DNA from: DASYXZ01 sp035308965 | GTDB taxonomy: Bacteria; Acidobacteriota; Terriglobia; UBA7540 | Assembly (NCBI GenBank): GCA_035308965.1 | Contig: DATGFN010000025.1 | Location: 116,846-180,845 of the forward strand | Reading direction: 5' to 3' | Length of the DNA stretch: 64,000 nt | Shown here: one piece after another, positions 52,020 to 61,058 of the stretch | Numbering within the stretch: position 1 is the first letter of the stretch | Layout: every line of letters starts with the position of its first letter | Notes under the pieces: model-generated | The model's database searches: none | What the model saw: the letters and a program-made list of their open reading frames with translations, nothing else | What the model was told of the DNA's origin: nothing | Translations under genes and position numbers: made by a program

Positions 52020-52096
52020 TGGCGCGCCTGGAGGGATTCGAACCCCCGACCTTCAGCTTCGAAGGCTGTTGCTCTATCCAGCTGAGCTACAGGCGC
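52020..52096 (-). tRNA. tRNA-Arg (anticodon TCG)
   Basis: A 77-nt tRNA on the minus strand with encoded CCA. The acceptor stem is GCGCCTG with CAGGCGC, the D arm is GCTC/GAGC, and the anticodon loop CTTCGAA (anticodon TCG, reading CGA) lies between the ACAGC and GCTGA strands. The T arm GGGGGTTCGAATCCCTC is normal. Confidence 0.95.
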
Positions 52097-52228
52097 GAAC
52101 CATCAGTGTACCCTATCTTGCGAGTCGAGAGAAGTGCGGACGTTTAGACGGATCGAACCCTTTTCTCACGTCATTTCATCATATGTCCCTTGGAAGTCCC
52201 CCGCGCGTCTCGTTGACGGAAATCATTG

Positions 52229-52237
52229 TGCTATACT
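52229..52237 (+). promoter_or_regulatory. Extended -10 promoter candidate upstream of the reductase gene
   Basis: TGCTATACT is an extended -10 box (TG at 52229-52230, TATACT at 52232-52237). Without a good -35 at standard spacing, the TG element would compensate. It would give a leader of about 155 nt before the reductase start at 52402. Confidence 0.5.
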
Positions 52238-52401
52238 ACGCGCACTAGATGTGGCAAGTTCAGGGCCCTGATTCCCAATTTGGGTTGAGGCCTTGCAAAC
52301 GTTCAACGCGCCCGCGGCGGGGATTGTCGATTTTTCACTCCTCCGACGGCCTGAAGAAAATGTCTTAGCTGATTGTTTTGAAAGGAGAAATAACCAGGTC
52401 A

Positions 52402-53175
52402 ATGCCCTCGTCTCCGGAGAAGTTTCAGGTTGCCACTGTGGTCTCGCGCAAAGATTATGCCGCGGACTTGTGGTCCATCCGCGTGCTTCCTGAGGCACGC
52501 TTGGAGTTCAAGCCCGGCCAGTACGCCACACTGGGTCTCGAAGACGGCGTTCACCGCCTGCACGAAAAGCCTTATTCCATCGTCTCAAGCCCCGTGGAAG
52601 ATGAGATCGAATTCTTTTTTGAGCTGGTCCCGCAAGGCGAACTCACTCCCGTGTTGCACGCGCTGAAAAAGGGTGACACCGTCATGATGCGCCGGCAGGC
52701 CAAGGGCCTGTTTACGCTCGACGAAAAGACGGGGCACAAGCAGCACTTTATGGTGAGTACGGTGACCGGCGTAGCGCCTTACGTGAGCATGGCGCGCACG
52801 GTAGCCGCCCAAATCAAGGCAGGCCAGCCGACCGACCTCAAGTTTGTAATGCTCCAATCCGCCAGCCGCTCCTGGGAACTTGCCTACCACGAAGAAATGG
52901 CGGCCCTGGCCAAGACCGGTAATTGGTTGCATTACATTCCCACCATCAGCCGCCCTTGGGAAGACCCGGGATGGAAGGGCGAAATGGGCCGGGCGGAAGA
53001 CGTCCTGCGGAAATACCTGGACCAATTCAGACTCAGCCCCTCCGATACCACCTTTTATGGTTGCGGACATCCAACCATGATCGAAAACGCCAAAGGCATT
53101 CTGAAGCGCTGCGGGTTCACCAAAGAATCCATCCGCGAAGAAGTCTATTGGGTCCCCAAGAAAGAAACGAAATAA
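52402..53175 (+). CDS. Ferredoxin-NADP reductase-like flavoprotein
   Basis: A 257-residue protein from ATG at 52402; AAAGGAG lies about 14 nt upstream, further than usual. The FAD-binding β-barrel (residues ~5-100) has RLHEKPYSIVSSP (an RxYS-like flavin motif) and the GELTPVLHALKKGD segment; the nucleotide-binding half (~105-240) has STVTGVAPYVSMARTV, SRSWELAYHEEM and FYGCGHPTMIENAKGILKRCGF. Length and motifs match short bacterial ferredoxin/flavodoxin-NADP reductases. It could supply electrons to the cytochrome P450 encoded 7 kb upstream, but nothing links the two except function. Confidence 0.88.
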   Translation: MPSSPEKFQVATVVSRKDYAADLWSIRVLPEARLEFKPGQYATLGLEDGVHRLHEKPYSIVSSPVEDEIEFFFELVPQGELTPVLHALKKGDTVMMRRQAKGLFTLDEKTGHKQHFMVSTVTGVAPYVSMARTVAAQIKAGQPTDLKFVMLQSASRSWELAYHEEMAALAKTGNWLHYIPTISRPWEDPGWKGEMGRAEDVLRKYLDQFRLSPSDTTFYGCGHPTMIENAKGILKRCGFTKESIREEVYWVPKKETK

Positions 53176-53229
53176 CTTCCCCCAGTTACCCCGTTAGGAT
53201 GCTCACGGCATGCCGCCGAGCGAGCGAAT

Positions 53230-53886
53230 TTAGCTGCCCCGATTTGGATCAATGTAATAGGCCACCAAAGTTTCGGGCCAGAAAGTGACTCGAACCTTGC
53301 GGATTTCACCCTGGGGAAAAAGCCTGCTCAACTCGCGTGCCGAGAGCAAACCAAGGTCCTGCACCTGGCCTTTGGGAATGTGCGAGCCCAGCATTCGGTT
53401 GTATTGTCGTGCCAGCGGGCGGGGCATGAATTGGATAATCGGAAGATGGTAGTGGCTTTCGAACGGATACCAGAAGTTGGGTGTGGTGACAAACCAACTT
53501 TTGCCCACCCGCATTATTTCCTGCGCGAATTTCGCCTGCCGCCCATCACCCAGAATGTGTTCGATTACGGCGTTGGAAAAGACGAGATCGAAACATTTAT
53601 CAGGGAAGGGAAGCGCGCACCCGTCAAAAACGGCGTATTGGGGCCGGGGATAAATCTGGCGCGTGCTCAAAATCTCGCTCAAGGTTGCGCCGCCACCCAC
53701 AATGCGCTCCGGAAAAGGGTACACATCCTCAAAAGTGTAGCGAAGAAAGACCTCGCCGCTGGCGCCCACATCCAGAACGCGGTCTTGCGGTCGCGCCTTG
53801 AAAACGGAACTGAGCAAGTCAAACTTTTTCTGCCTTGATTTGTGGCTCAGTTTCTTCAGAACGCGCTGGATTCTGGATTCACTCAT
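53230..53886 (-). CDS. SAM-dependent class I methyltransferase
   Basis: A 218-residue enzyme with the class I fold: motif I RVLDVGASGEVFL at ~36-48, a DGCALPFPDKCFDLVFSNAVIEHIL segment at ~88-112 (motifs II-III, Methyltransf_11 type) and a later region EIMRVGKSWFVTTPNFWYPF. The substrate is unknown; the pattern with TPNFWYPFESHYHLP is shared by methyltransferases near glycan and lipid genes. It is a single gene, convergent with the reductase gene, with no other biosynthetic gene alongside. Confidence 0.85.
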   Translation of the reverse strand: MSESRIQRVLKKLSHKSRQKKFDLLSSVFKARPQDRVLDVGASGEVFLRYTFEDVYPFPERIVGGGATLSEILSTRQIYPRPQYAVFDGCALPFPDKCFDLVFSNAVIEHILGDGRQAKFAQEIMRVGKSWFVTTPNFWYPFESHYHLPIIQFMPRPLARQYNRMLGSHIPKGQVQDLGLLSARELSRLFPQGEIRKVRVTFWPETLVAYYIDPNRGS

Positions 53887-53947
53887 CAGGGATAGAGAAG
53901 TCCAGAGGATTATACCTTGCCCGCGTGCAAATCAAGGATTACCTCGC

Positions 53948-54032
53948 GGGGAACGCGGGCGTCTCGCCCTCTCTATTATCAGATTGCGGGCGAGCCCCCA
54001 TGCAATAAGTGGGGCCCTGGCCCGCGCTCCCG
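53948..54032. repeat. REP-like palindromic repeat, copy 2
   Basis: An 85-bp element with inverted ends (GGGGAACGCGGGC at the left and GCCCGCGCTCCC at the right). It contains GCGGGCGTCTCGCCC and GCGGGCGAGCCCC as in the copy at 16184-16266. Confidence 0.75.
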
Positions 54033-54185
54033 GGGGAATAAAGGCACCGCTCGATAATGCAATTGCTACCATTCTTTAGGCCTATAATGTAACCCGGCAA
54101 GGATTTCCGATCATCATTCAACTTCCTGGCTCCGAATTGCACCTATCGCGACCGGGAAAACTTTAAGTTAACGGAGAGAGCTCGC

Positions 54186-55493
54186 GTGCCGTCTAGTATT
54201 CAGGCGAGTTTGAATAACGAACGGCTTTATGCGCTGGCTTGCGAAAGCGCGCCAGGCGGCGTCAATAGCGCGCTGCGAAACACCCTGCCTCATCTGGTGA
54301 TTCGGCGCGCGGCGGGCGCAGTCATGGAAGATGCCGACGGCAACGAATACATTGACTACCATGGGGCCTTCGGCCCCGCGCTCCTGGGGCACAATCATCC
54401 TGAAGTGCGGCGGCGCGTGATGGAGGCGCTCGGAAACGGATTGCTGGCTGGAGTGGGGACCACGGAGTTGGAGATGGCCGTGGCGGCGAAGATCAAGAAG
54501 CATATCCCCTCCGCCCAGAAAGTTTTGCTGTGCAATTCCGGATCGGAGGCTGTTTTTCATTCTTTGCGGGTGGCGCGGGCGTTTACGCGACGTCCGAAGA
54601 TCATTAAATTCCAGGGTTGCTACCACGGAATTCACGATTATGTATTGAGGAACGTGGCGAGCCCGGCGGACAAAGTCGGAAAGCTGGACGCGGGTTCCGA
54701 GGGGATTCTTCCCCAAGCGATGGAGAATACCCTGGTGTGCGATTTCAACGACCTGCATGGAGTGGAACGTACGTTGGCGCAATGCCGTGGGCAAGTGGCG
54801 GCGATTATTATTGAACCGATCGCTCACAACATCGGATGCGTGCTGCCTCAACCTGGATTTCTGCGCGGGCTCAGGGCCATGGCAACCGCCAATGAAACGG
54901 TATTGATTTTTGACGAAGTTATCACCGGGTTCCGCCACCACCTGGGGGGCTATCAGACGATTGCCGGTGTCACTCCGGACCTGACCACTCTGGGGAAAGC
55001 GATGGCCAATGGGTTTCCGATTGCAGCCGTGTGCGGTCGCGCCGACATCATGGACCGTTTCACCACCCGGCCGGGAGGCGACACATATTACGCGGGAACG
55101 TTCAATGGCAACTCGGTGGGATGCGCCGCGGCTCTGGCCACGATGGAAATACTGGAGCGCGAGCCCGTACACGAACATGTTTTCCGTCTGGGCGAACGGA
55201 TGCGGAATGGCTTAAGGCAAATTGTCGCGCGGCTCGGCTTGCAGGCAACCGTGGCTGGATTTGGATCCATTTTCTTGACCTATTTCATGGGTGGACCCAT
55301 TGAGTCTTACTCCGATTTGCTGCGCAACGACTCGAATCGATTCATTGCGTACCGGAGAGGGCTGATCGAGCGCGGCATTTTCAAAATGCCTGCCAATCTG
55401 AAACGCGCCCACGTCAGTTACAGCCATACGGAAGCACACATTGATAGAACGCTCGAAGTCTGTGAGAGCGTGCTGAAAGGGATGGCCGGATGA
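54186..55493 (+). CDS. Class III PLP aminotransferase, GSA-aminomutase-like paralogue
   Basis: A 435-residue protein starting GTG at 54186 (GGAGAG upstream). It shares the fold and core motifs of HemL (LCNSGSEAVFHSLRVARA, FQGCYHGIHDYVLRN, FDEVITGFRH, Schiff-base lysine ~271 in TLGKAMANGFP). But the substrate loop after CYHG is different (no HSDSLLVKAGSG) and the C-terminal region is more divergent. True hemL is at 14830-16122, so this second copy likely has another amino-group substrate. Paralogues of this type occur in natural-product or sugar loci. It is followed by the efflux genes after 127 bp on the same strand, and may or may not belong to them. Confidence 0.85.
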   Translation: MPSSIQASLNNERLYALACESAPGGVNSALRNTLPHLVIRRAAGAVMEDADGNEYIDYHGAFGPALLGHNHPEVRRRVMEALGNGLLAGVGTTELEMAVAAKIKKHIPSAQKVLLCNSGSEAVFHSLRVARAFTRRPKIIKFQGCYHGIHDYVLRNVASPADKVGKLDAGSEGILPQAMENTLVCDFNDLHGVERTLAQCRGQVAAIIIEPIAHNIGCVLPQPGFLRGLRAMATANETVLIFDEVITGFRHHLGGYQTIAGVTPDLTTLGKAMANGFPIAAVCGRADIMDRFTTRPGGDTYYAGTFNGNSVGCAAALATMEILEREPVHEHVFRLGERMRNGLRQIVARLGLQATVAGFGSIFLTYFMGGPIESYSDLLRNDSNRFIAYRRGLIERGIFKMPANLKRAHVSYSHTEAHIDRTLEVCESVLKGMAG

Positions 55494-55620
55494 TTTTTCA
55501 TCGTCAGAGGCCGGTCGATGGATGTATGGTCAGGAAGTCATAAACTTTTAAGCAAACCTTTTTGTATTATTCGGAGTCAAATATTTCAGGCCGGAAGCTA
55601 TTTTTCAACGCGTTGCGGAT

Positions 55621-57018
55621 TTGAATAGGAAAAGTGCTCAGGCTGGTATTTGGAGTAGCCTTTTGTCCAATCTTCCGAAGCCCATTTTTAGTCAGGTCAC
55701 TACGGAACTGCCCAGCGCGCCGATTTCTGCGCCTGCACCTCCGGCTCCTGTGTTCGTTTCCCCGCCAAGACCCAGACCTTCCAGGATGAAATATGTCTGG
55801 CTCACTTTGGCTGGTTTGGCGGTGATCGCTTTGGCGATTTGGGCGGTTTTCGGGGGGGCGCGGGCGGAGTCGGGGTCTTCGTCCGGCTCGAAGCTTCAAA
55901 CGGCGAAAGTAGAGCGGCGCGATTTTGTCCGCATCTTGCGCCTGACCGGAACGGTCGAAGCCGTCCAATCCTACACTATTGCTGCGCCCCGCCTGTCTGG
56001 CCAGCAGATTGGCCAGTTAGTGGTCACCAAGTTGGTGCCTTCGGGAACCAAAGTTCGAAAGGGCGATTTGCTGGTGGAATTCGACCGTCAGGATCAAATC
56101 AAAAACTCCATGGATAAGAGGGCGGAATACCTTTCCTTTATCGACCAGATCAACAAGAAAAAGGCAGACCAGGATGACGCTCGGGCCAAAGATGATACTG
56201 ACCTCAAACAAGCCGAGGACGCCTTGGAGACCGCCAAGCTGGACATGCGCAAAAATGAAGTGGTGTCCAGTATCGATGCTGAAAAAAACAAAGAGAATCT
56301 GCAACAAGCGGAAGCGGTCCTGAAACAACTTCGCGAAACATATGAGCTAAAGCGCCGTGCCGCCGCCGCTGATCTTAAGATTCTGGAAATCCAACGCGAT
56401 CGTTCCCATGACACCATGCTCTTTGCCGATCGCAACGCGGAAAAAATGGCGATTCAGAGTCCGCTTGATGGATTGGTAGTGCTCAACAACATTTGGAAGG
56501 GCAGTGGGATGGGCGAAGTGCAGGAAGGCGACCAGGTGCGGCCCGGCGTCCCTTTTCTGCAAGTTGTAAATCCGGCTATCATGGAAGTGCTGGCGCGCGC
56601 CAATCAGGCGGACGTCCCCTTTCTCCACGCCGGCCAATTGGTTGAGGTTCGCCTGGATGCCTACCCGGAGATGGTTTTTAAGGGAACCCTCGACCAGATT
56701 GCGGCCATTGGAGTGACCAGTGGAATGTCGGAAAAGGTCCACACCTTCTCCGTTATATTTTCAGTTCAAGGGGCGGATCCGAAATTGATGCCTGACCTTT
56801 CGGCGGCCGTAGACGTGGAGGTCGAGCGCCGTCCCAACTCTCTCGTCGTCCCGCGGGACGCGGTGAACGCCGATAATGGCCAGACGTACTTGCGCGTGAA
56901 AAGCGGTTTGAGCTCCGAAAAGCGGCAGGTGAAAGTGGGAGCAATGAGTGACGTGGAAGCGGTCATCGAATCGGGGGTTGATGAAGCCACGGTCGTCATG
57001 CGGGGCAACTCGGGTTAG
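55621..57018 (+). CDS. HlyD-family periplasmic adaptor 1 of 3
   Basis: A 465-residue membrane fusion protein. The start is unsure: TTG 55621 gives a Pro/Ala-rich cytoplasmic N-terminus of ~55 residues before the membrane segment (~58-76, YVWLTLAGLAVIALAIWAV); ATG 55786 would remove it. The lipoyl-like halves are near VVTKLVPSGTKVRKGDLLVEFD (~140) and IQSPLDGLVVLNNIW (~280), with a long helical hairpin between them (~160-270). It is the first of three related adaptors encoded back to back. Such proteins bridge an inner-membrane permease and an outer-membrane channel; both are encoded downstream. Confidence 0.88.
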   Translation: MNRKSAQAGIWSSLLSNLPKPIFSQVTTELPSAPISAPAPPAPVFVSPPRPRPSRMKYVWLTLAGLAVIALAIWAVFGGARAESGSSSGSKLQTAKVERRDFVRILRLTGTVEAVQSYTIAAPRLSGQQIGQLVVTKLVPSGTKVRKGDLLVEFDRQDQIKNSMDKRAEYLSFIDQINKKKADQDDARAKDDTDLKQAEDALETAKLDMRKNEVVSSIDAEKNKENLQQAEAVLKQLRETYELKRRAAAADLKILEIQRDRSHDTMLFADRNAEKMAIQSPLDGLVVLNNIWKGSGMGEVQEGDQVRPGVPFLQVVNPAIMEVLARANQADVPFLHAGQLVEVRLDAYPEMVFKGTLDQIAAIGVTSGMSEKVHTFSVIFSVQGADPKLMPDLSAAVDVEVERRPNSLVVPRDAVNADNGQTYLRVKSGLSSEKRQVKVGAMSDVEAVIESGVDEATVVMRGNSG

Positions 57019-57044
57019 GACCGGCGCCGGCATGGTTAGGGAAG

Positions 57045-58349
57045 TTGAATAAGGGTGTCGTTGTTTCTCGGAATATGACGGGCAAAATCGATGCAATACG
57101 AGGGCGTGGGCGATGGTGGTTAATAGGGACCGCTATTATTGTGATTTCCAGTGTTACCTGGGGAGCCGTGCGTTACTCCCGTCAGGGTACGAGCATTCCC
57201 ACGGCTGAGGTGAAGGTCGGCGAGTTTGTTGACCACCTCCAGCTCCGCGGCGAGTTGAAGCCGCTGAGATCGAAAGTGGTTACGGCGCCTTCCACGGCCG
57301 GATCCGATGTTCAAATCGTTAAGCTGGTCAAGAACGGCGATCAGGTAAAGACCGGCGAGCTCATCGTTCAGTTTGATGTGTCCACTCTCCAGCGGACGCT
57401 CGACGAGGCGCGTTCGACGCTAAAACAAGCGGAAGGAGAGATCGTTCAAACCCGGGCCCAGGGTCAATTGGCTCAAGAGCAGGACCAGACGGACTTGGTG
57501 AAGGCCGGCTACGATGTCGAGCGGGCCAAGCTCGAAGTGAGCAAGCAGGAGATTGTTTCCGAAATTGATGGCGCAAAAGCCAGGGTAACTTTGGCGGATG
57601 CGGAACAGATGGCGCGCCAGGCCGCGCAAAAATTGAAATCCGACCATTCGGGTTCCGAAGCTGATGTTCAGGGCAAGATTGAGAAGCGGGATAAAGCGCG
57701 GTTTGATGTTCAAAAGGCGGAGGGCCAAATTGCGGCGCTCACCGTGAAAGCCCCCGGCGACGGAATGGTGACGTTGATGCCCAACTGGCGCGCGGGCGGC
57801 TTTTTTTCCGACAATGCACCCGAGTTCAAAGAAGGCGACCGTGCCTGGCCCGGGGCCGCCATTGCCGAGCTTCCGGACCTTTCCACGCTTCGTGTGACCG
57901 CTCATATCGATGAGATTGATCGTGGACGAATGAGCGCAGGCCAAAATGCCTCGATTCGAGTTGACGCTGTTCCCGACAAAGAACTGATCGGGCGCGTCAC
58001 GGACATCAGCACCATCGCCAAAATGGACTTCTCCTCCGGGTGGCCGCCCAAGAAAAGCTTTGACCTCACTATTCAACTAGAGCAATCGGACCCGCGACTG
58101 CGGCCGGGCATGAGCACTACCATCCGCGTCGCCGTGGACAAGGTTCCCAATTCCACGCTGATCCCTGTCAAAGCTGTTTTTTCAAAAGAAGGACGAACCC
58201 TGGCTTATGTTGTGCGCGGCGCCGCATTCGAAGAGCGAACCATTGAAGTTTCCCGGCGCAGCACAGAGGAGGTTGTGGTCAACAAGGGCCTGGCCCGCGG
58301 CGAGAAGGTGGCGTTGAAAGATCCCACTCTCAAAGAATCGGGCGAGTAA
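57045..58349 (+). CDS. HlyD-family periplasmic adaptor 2 of 3
   Basis: A 434-residue protein. TTG 57045 (AGGGA just upstream) and ATG 57075 are both possible starts. One membrane segment (WWLIGTAIIVISSVTW) is followed by a β-strand start (VGEFVDHLQLRGELKPLRSK), the first lipoyl-like half near VTAPSTAGSDVQIVKLVKNGDQVKTGELIVQFD, a helical hairpin (~115-215) and the second half with LTVKAPGDGMVTLMPNW. It follows adaptor 1 by 26 bp and is 2 bp before adaptor 3. It is more similar to adaptor 3 than to adaptor 1 by eye. Confidence 0.88.
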   Translation: MNKGVVVSRNMTGKIDAIRGRGRWWLIGTAIIVISSVTWGAVRYSRQGTSIPTAEVKVGEFVDHLQLRGELKPLRSKVVTAPSTAGSDVQIVKLVKNGDQVKTGELIVQFDVSTLQRTLDEARSTLKQAEGEIVQTRAQGQLAQEQDQTDLVKAGYDVERAKLEVSKQEIVSEIDGAKARVTLADAEQMARQAAQKLKSDHSGSEADVQGKIEKRDKARFDVQKAEGQIAALTVKAPGDGMVTLMPNWRAGGFFSDNAPEFKEGDRAWPGAAIAELPDLSTLRVTAHIDEIDRGRMSAGQNASIRVDAVPDKELIGRVTDISTIAKMDFSSGWPPKKSFDLTIQLEQSDPRLRPGMSTTIRVAVDKVPNSTLIPVKAVFSKEGRTLAYVVRGAAFEERTIEVSRRSTEEVVVNKGLARGEKVALKDPTLKESGE

Positions 58350-58351
58350 CC

Positions 58352-59662
58352 ATGAGCTTAAGGAAAACAATTCGGCTTGGAATCAACCTGTTCATTCTTT
58401 CTCTTGTCGGAGTGGTGGGCGCTACTGCATTCCAGGAAACAAGCGGGCCTCGCAGCGGGATTCCCACCACGCGAGTGAAGCGGGGCATGGTGGAAACAAG
58501 GGTGTACACCAATGGAGAACTGCGCCCCAGCAAGACGGCGATGCTAGTGGCGCCTCCGGTGGGCGGCACCCTCCAGATAGTCCATCTGACCAAGACCGGC
58601 ACCCGCGTGAACGCCAATGATGTGGTTTTGGAATTCGATCCCAGCGAACAGGAATTTAACCTGGATCAGGCGAAGTCAGATGTTGCTCAAGCTGAGCAGG
58701 AAATCACCAAGTCGAAAGCCGATGCCGCCGTGCAAGCGTCGCAGGACGAGGTGGACCTGCTGAAAGCGAGGTTCGATGTCCGCCGGGCCGAGCTCGATGT
58801 AAGCAAGAACGAGCTGTTGAGCGCCATCGACGGCAAGAAAAATCTGCTTACCCGGGAGGAGGCGAAACGGCACCTGGAGCAGCTCCAGCAGGATATCAAG
58901 TCGCGCACCGCCTCCGGACAGGCCACCATCGCAGTAAGCGAAGAGAAGCGGAACAAAGCGCGCATCACCATGCAACAGGCCCAGGCAAATATTGAGAAGA
59001 TGATTATTCGCGCCCCGCTCAGTGGCCTGGTGGCAGTGAAGGAAAACGTAGACTCTACGGGGGGCTTTTTTACCACCGGCATGGTGTTACCCGAATATCG
59101 CGAAGGCGACCAGGTGCAACCCGGGCGCCTGGTAGCCCAGGTGCTAAACGTGGACCAGATGGAGATTCAGTCCAAAGTGGATGAAAATGACCGTGCCAAC
59201 ATCAACCCCGGCCAGGCAGTTGAAGTCCATGTGGACGCTTTGCCAGGTGTTTCTTATACGGGAAAGGTCAAGACGGTGGCCGGAATGGCATCCAACAATT
59301 TTTGGGGAGGCCAGACTGTGCGCAAGTTTGACGCCAGTTTCCTTCTGGATAAAACCGACGCGCGTCTTCGCCCTGGTGTGACGGCGCAGGTTGTTATTCT
59401 GGGTGACAAAACGCAAAGCGCACTTTACCTTCCCTCCCAGGCAGTCTTTTCCAAAGATGGGAAGCCGGTGGTCTACTTGAAGAATGGCTCCCGATTTGAT
59501 GCCCGCGAGGTGAAGATTCTTCGCCGGACGGAAGGCCGACTGATCATCGAGGGCCTCAGTGAGGGAGCCGAAGTGGCTCTGGTGAATCCCGAGCAGCAAG
59601 GCAAAAAGACTCCCAAACCCTCCGGACTTACTGGACCATCGCTGGGCGTTGGTGGACAATGA
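58352..59662 (+). CDS. HlyD-family periplasmic adaptor 3 of 3
   Basis: A 436-residue protein starting 2 nt after adaptor 2, with an N-terminal membrane segment (INLFILSLVGVVGATAF). The lipoyl-like halves are near LQIVHLTKTGTRVNANDVVLEFD and IIRAPLSGLVAVKENVD, with a coiled helical hairpin rich in Gln, Glu and Lys between them. GVTAQVVILGDKTQSALYLPSQAVF marks the β-barrel and membrane-proximal parts. It overlaps the permease gene by 4 nt (ATGA), so this one is most directly coupled to the permease. Three different adaptors could form a mixed hexamer, or each could have a separate role. Confidence 0.9.
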   Translation: MSLRKTIRLGINLFILSLVGVVGATAFQETSGPRSGIPTTRVKRGMVETRVYTNGELRPSKTAMLVAPPVGGTLQIVHLTKTGTRVNANDVVLEFDPSEQEFNLDQAKSDVAQAEQEITKSKADAAVQASQDEVDLLKARFDVRRAELDVSKNELLSAIDGKKNLLTREEAKRHLEQLQQDIKSRTASGQATIAVSEEKRNKARITMQQAQANIEKMIIRAPLSGLVAVKENVDSTGGFFTTGMVLPEYREGDQVQPGRLVAQVLNVDQMEIQSKVDENDRANINPGQAVEVHVDALPGVSYTGKVKTVAGMASNNFWGGQTVRKFDASFLLDKTDARLRPGVTAQVVILGDKTQSALYLPSQAVFSKDGKPVVYLKNGSRFDAREVKILRRTEGRLIIEGLSEGAEVALVNPEQQGKKTPKPSGLTGPSLGVGGQ

Positions 59663-60951
59663 AATCGCGGGCCCAAGCCGCCTCCATCAGCCCTCCCAGA
59701 ACCTGGAGCCAATTCCTTCCTGATTTTCGCCTTGGTTTTGAAAACCTGCTTCTGCACAAGCTGCGATCGCTCTTGACCATGCTGGGCATGATTTTCGGCG
59801 TCGCCGCCGTGGTCTCAATGCTCTCCATTGGCGCAGGGGCTCAGCACCAGATGATGGCGTTCATCGAGCAACTCGGCGTCCGAAACTTGATGATCGAAGC
59901 CAAGGAGTCCAACAACTGGCAGGACCTCCAGAAAATCAGAAAGGTTTCGCCGGGCTTGACCTTCCAGGACTATCGTGTGATAGGCGCGGATGTCAGCGGA
60001 ATCGTCCAATCGACTCCGCGCAAGCGGTTCACTCCCGCCAAACTGATCCCCAAGCCGCAGCAGGATATGCCGGTGGTCTATGGAGTCAATCCCAGTTACC
60101 AACTCATTGGCGGATTAACCGTGGTCGAGGGGCGATTTTTCGATCAAGAGGAAAATGAGAGCGCCGCTCCGCTCTGTCTCCTCGGCGAGGGTGCGCGGGC
60201 GGGCATGTTTGGGCAACAACCGGTCATTGGCCGGTACATCAAAGTGAATGAACAGTGGTTTCATGTGATCGGCGTGGTGGGGCCGCAATTGAGCGCGCAG
60301 TCGGATGTGGCGGGCATCCCCGCGCAGGATCGAAACAATTTAATTTACGTTCCGCTCTATTCCGCCATCTTTCGACTGGAGGACTCGTATAGCGAGCTGA
60401 AGGACGAAATCGACGGCATCTATTTGCAGTTGAATTCGAGTGCGGACATTGTGTCCAGCGCCGACATTGTGCGCAGCATTCTTAATGTGAATCATCGCAA
60501 TGCCGGCGACTTTACGGTGATCGTTCCCGCGGAATTGCTGGCCGAACAGCGGCGTACGGAGCGCCTTTTCAGTATCGTGATGGTCGCGATCGCTTCCATC
60601 TCGTTGCTGGTGGGCGGCATCGGGATTATGAACATCATGTTGGCCAGCATCCTGGAGCGCACGCGCGAAATCGGAGTCCGCCGGGCCGTGGGCGCCCGGC
60701 AAATGGACATCGTGCGCCAGTTTGTGATTGAGGCTATTCTGATTTCATTTGTCGGCGGTGTGATGGGGATCCTGTTCGGTTTTGGCATCTCCCGGCTGAT
60801 CGCCTGGGTGGCGGGATGGTCCACTATCGTGACTGCCACATCGATCATGCTGGCCTTCATCGTTTCAGTTTCTGTCGGGCTGGTCTTCGGCATCTATCCG
60901 GCCATGCAAGCCGCGCGGCTCGACCCCGTGGAAGCCATACGGTACGAATAA
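59659..60951 (+). CDS. MacB-type ABC permease without its own ATPase domain
   Basis: A 430-residue permease with the MacB membrane layout: one N-terminal membrane segment (~37-60, LTMLGMIFGVAAVVSMLSIGAG), a periplasmic domain (~65-300), and three membrane segments (~310-335, ~362-385 and ~390-415), with the coupling segment ERTREIGVRRAVGARQ (~332-347) and the end MQAARLDPVEAIRYE. MacB of Escherichia coli has an N-terminal ATPase domain; here it is absent and no ATPase gene lies beside it. The ATPase may be encoded elsewhere. Upstream adaptors and downstream TolC complete a tripartite pump. Confidence 0.92.
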   Translation: MKSRAQAASISPPRTWSQFLPDFRLGFENLLLHKLRSLLTMLGMIFGVAAVVSMLSIGAGAQHQMMAFIEQLGVRNLMIEAKESNNWQDLQKIRKVSPGLTFQDYRVIGADVSGIVQSTPRKRFTPAKLIPKPQQDMPVVYGVNPSYQLIGGLTVVEGRFFDQEENESAAPLCLLGEGARAGMFGQQPVIGRYIKVNEQWFHVIGVVGPQLSAQSDVAGIPAQDRNNLIYVPLYSAIFRLEDSYSELKDEIDGIYLQLNSSADIVSSADIVRSILNVNHRNAGDFTVIVPAELLAEQRRTERLFSIVMVAIASISLLVGGIGIMNIMLASILERTREIGVRRAVGARQMDIVRQFVIEAILISFVGGVMGILFGFGISRLIAWVAGWSTIVTATSIMLAFIVSVSVGLVFGIYPAMQAARLDPVEAIRYE

Positions 60952-61058
60952 ATCAGTGACGAGTGACAAGTCGGGAGTGACGGGCGGAAAGCCTGGGTTT
61001 TATCTGTTCGAGTCTTACCTGCCATATTGCAACCACCAAGGTTTTCAGGAGGGAAGAA

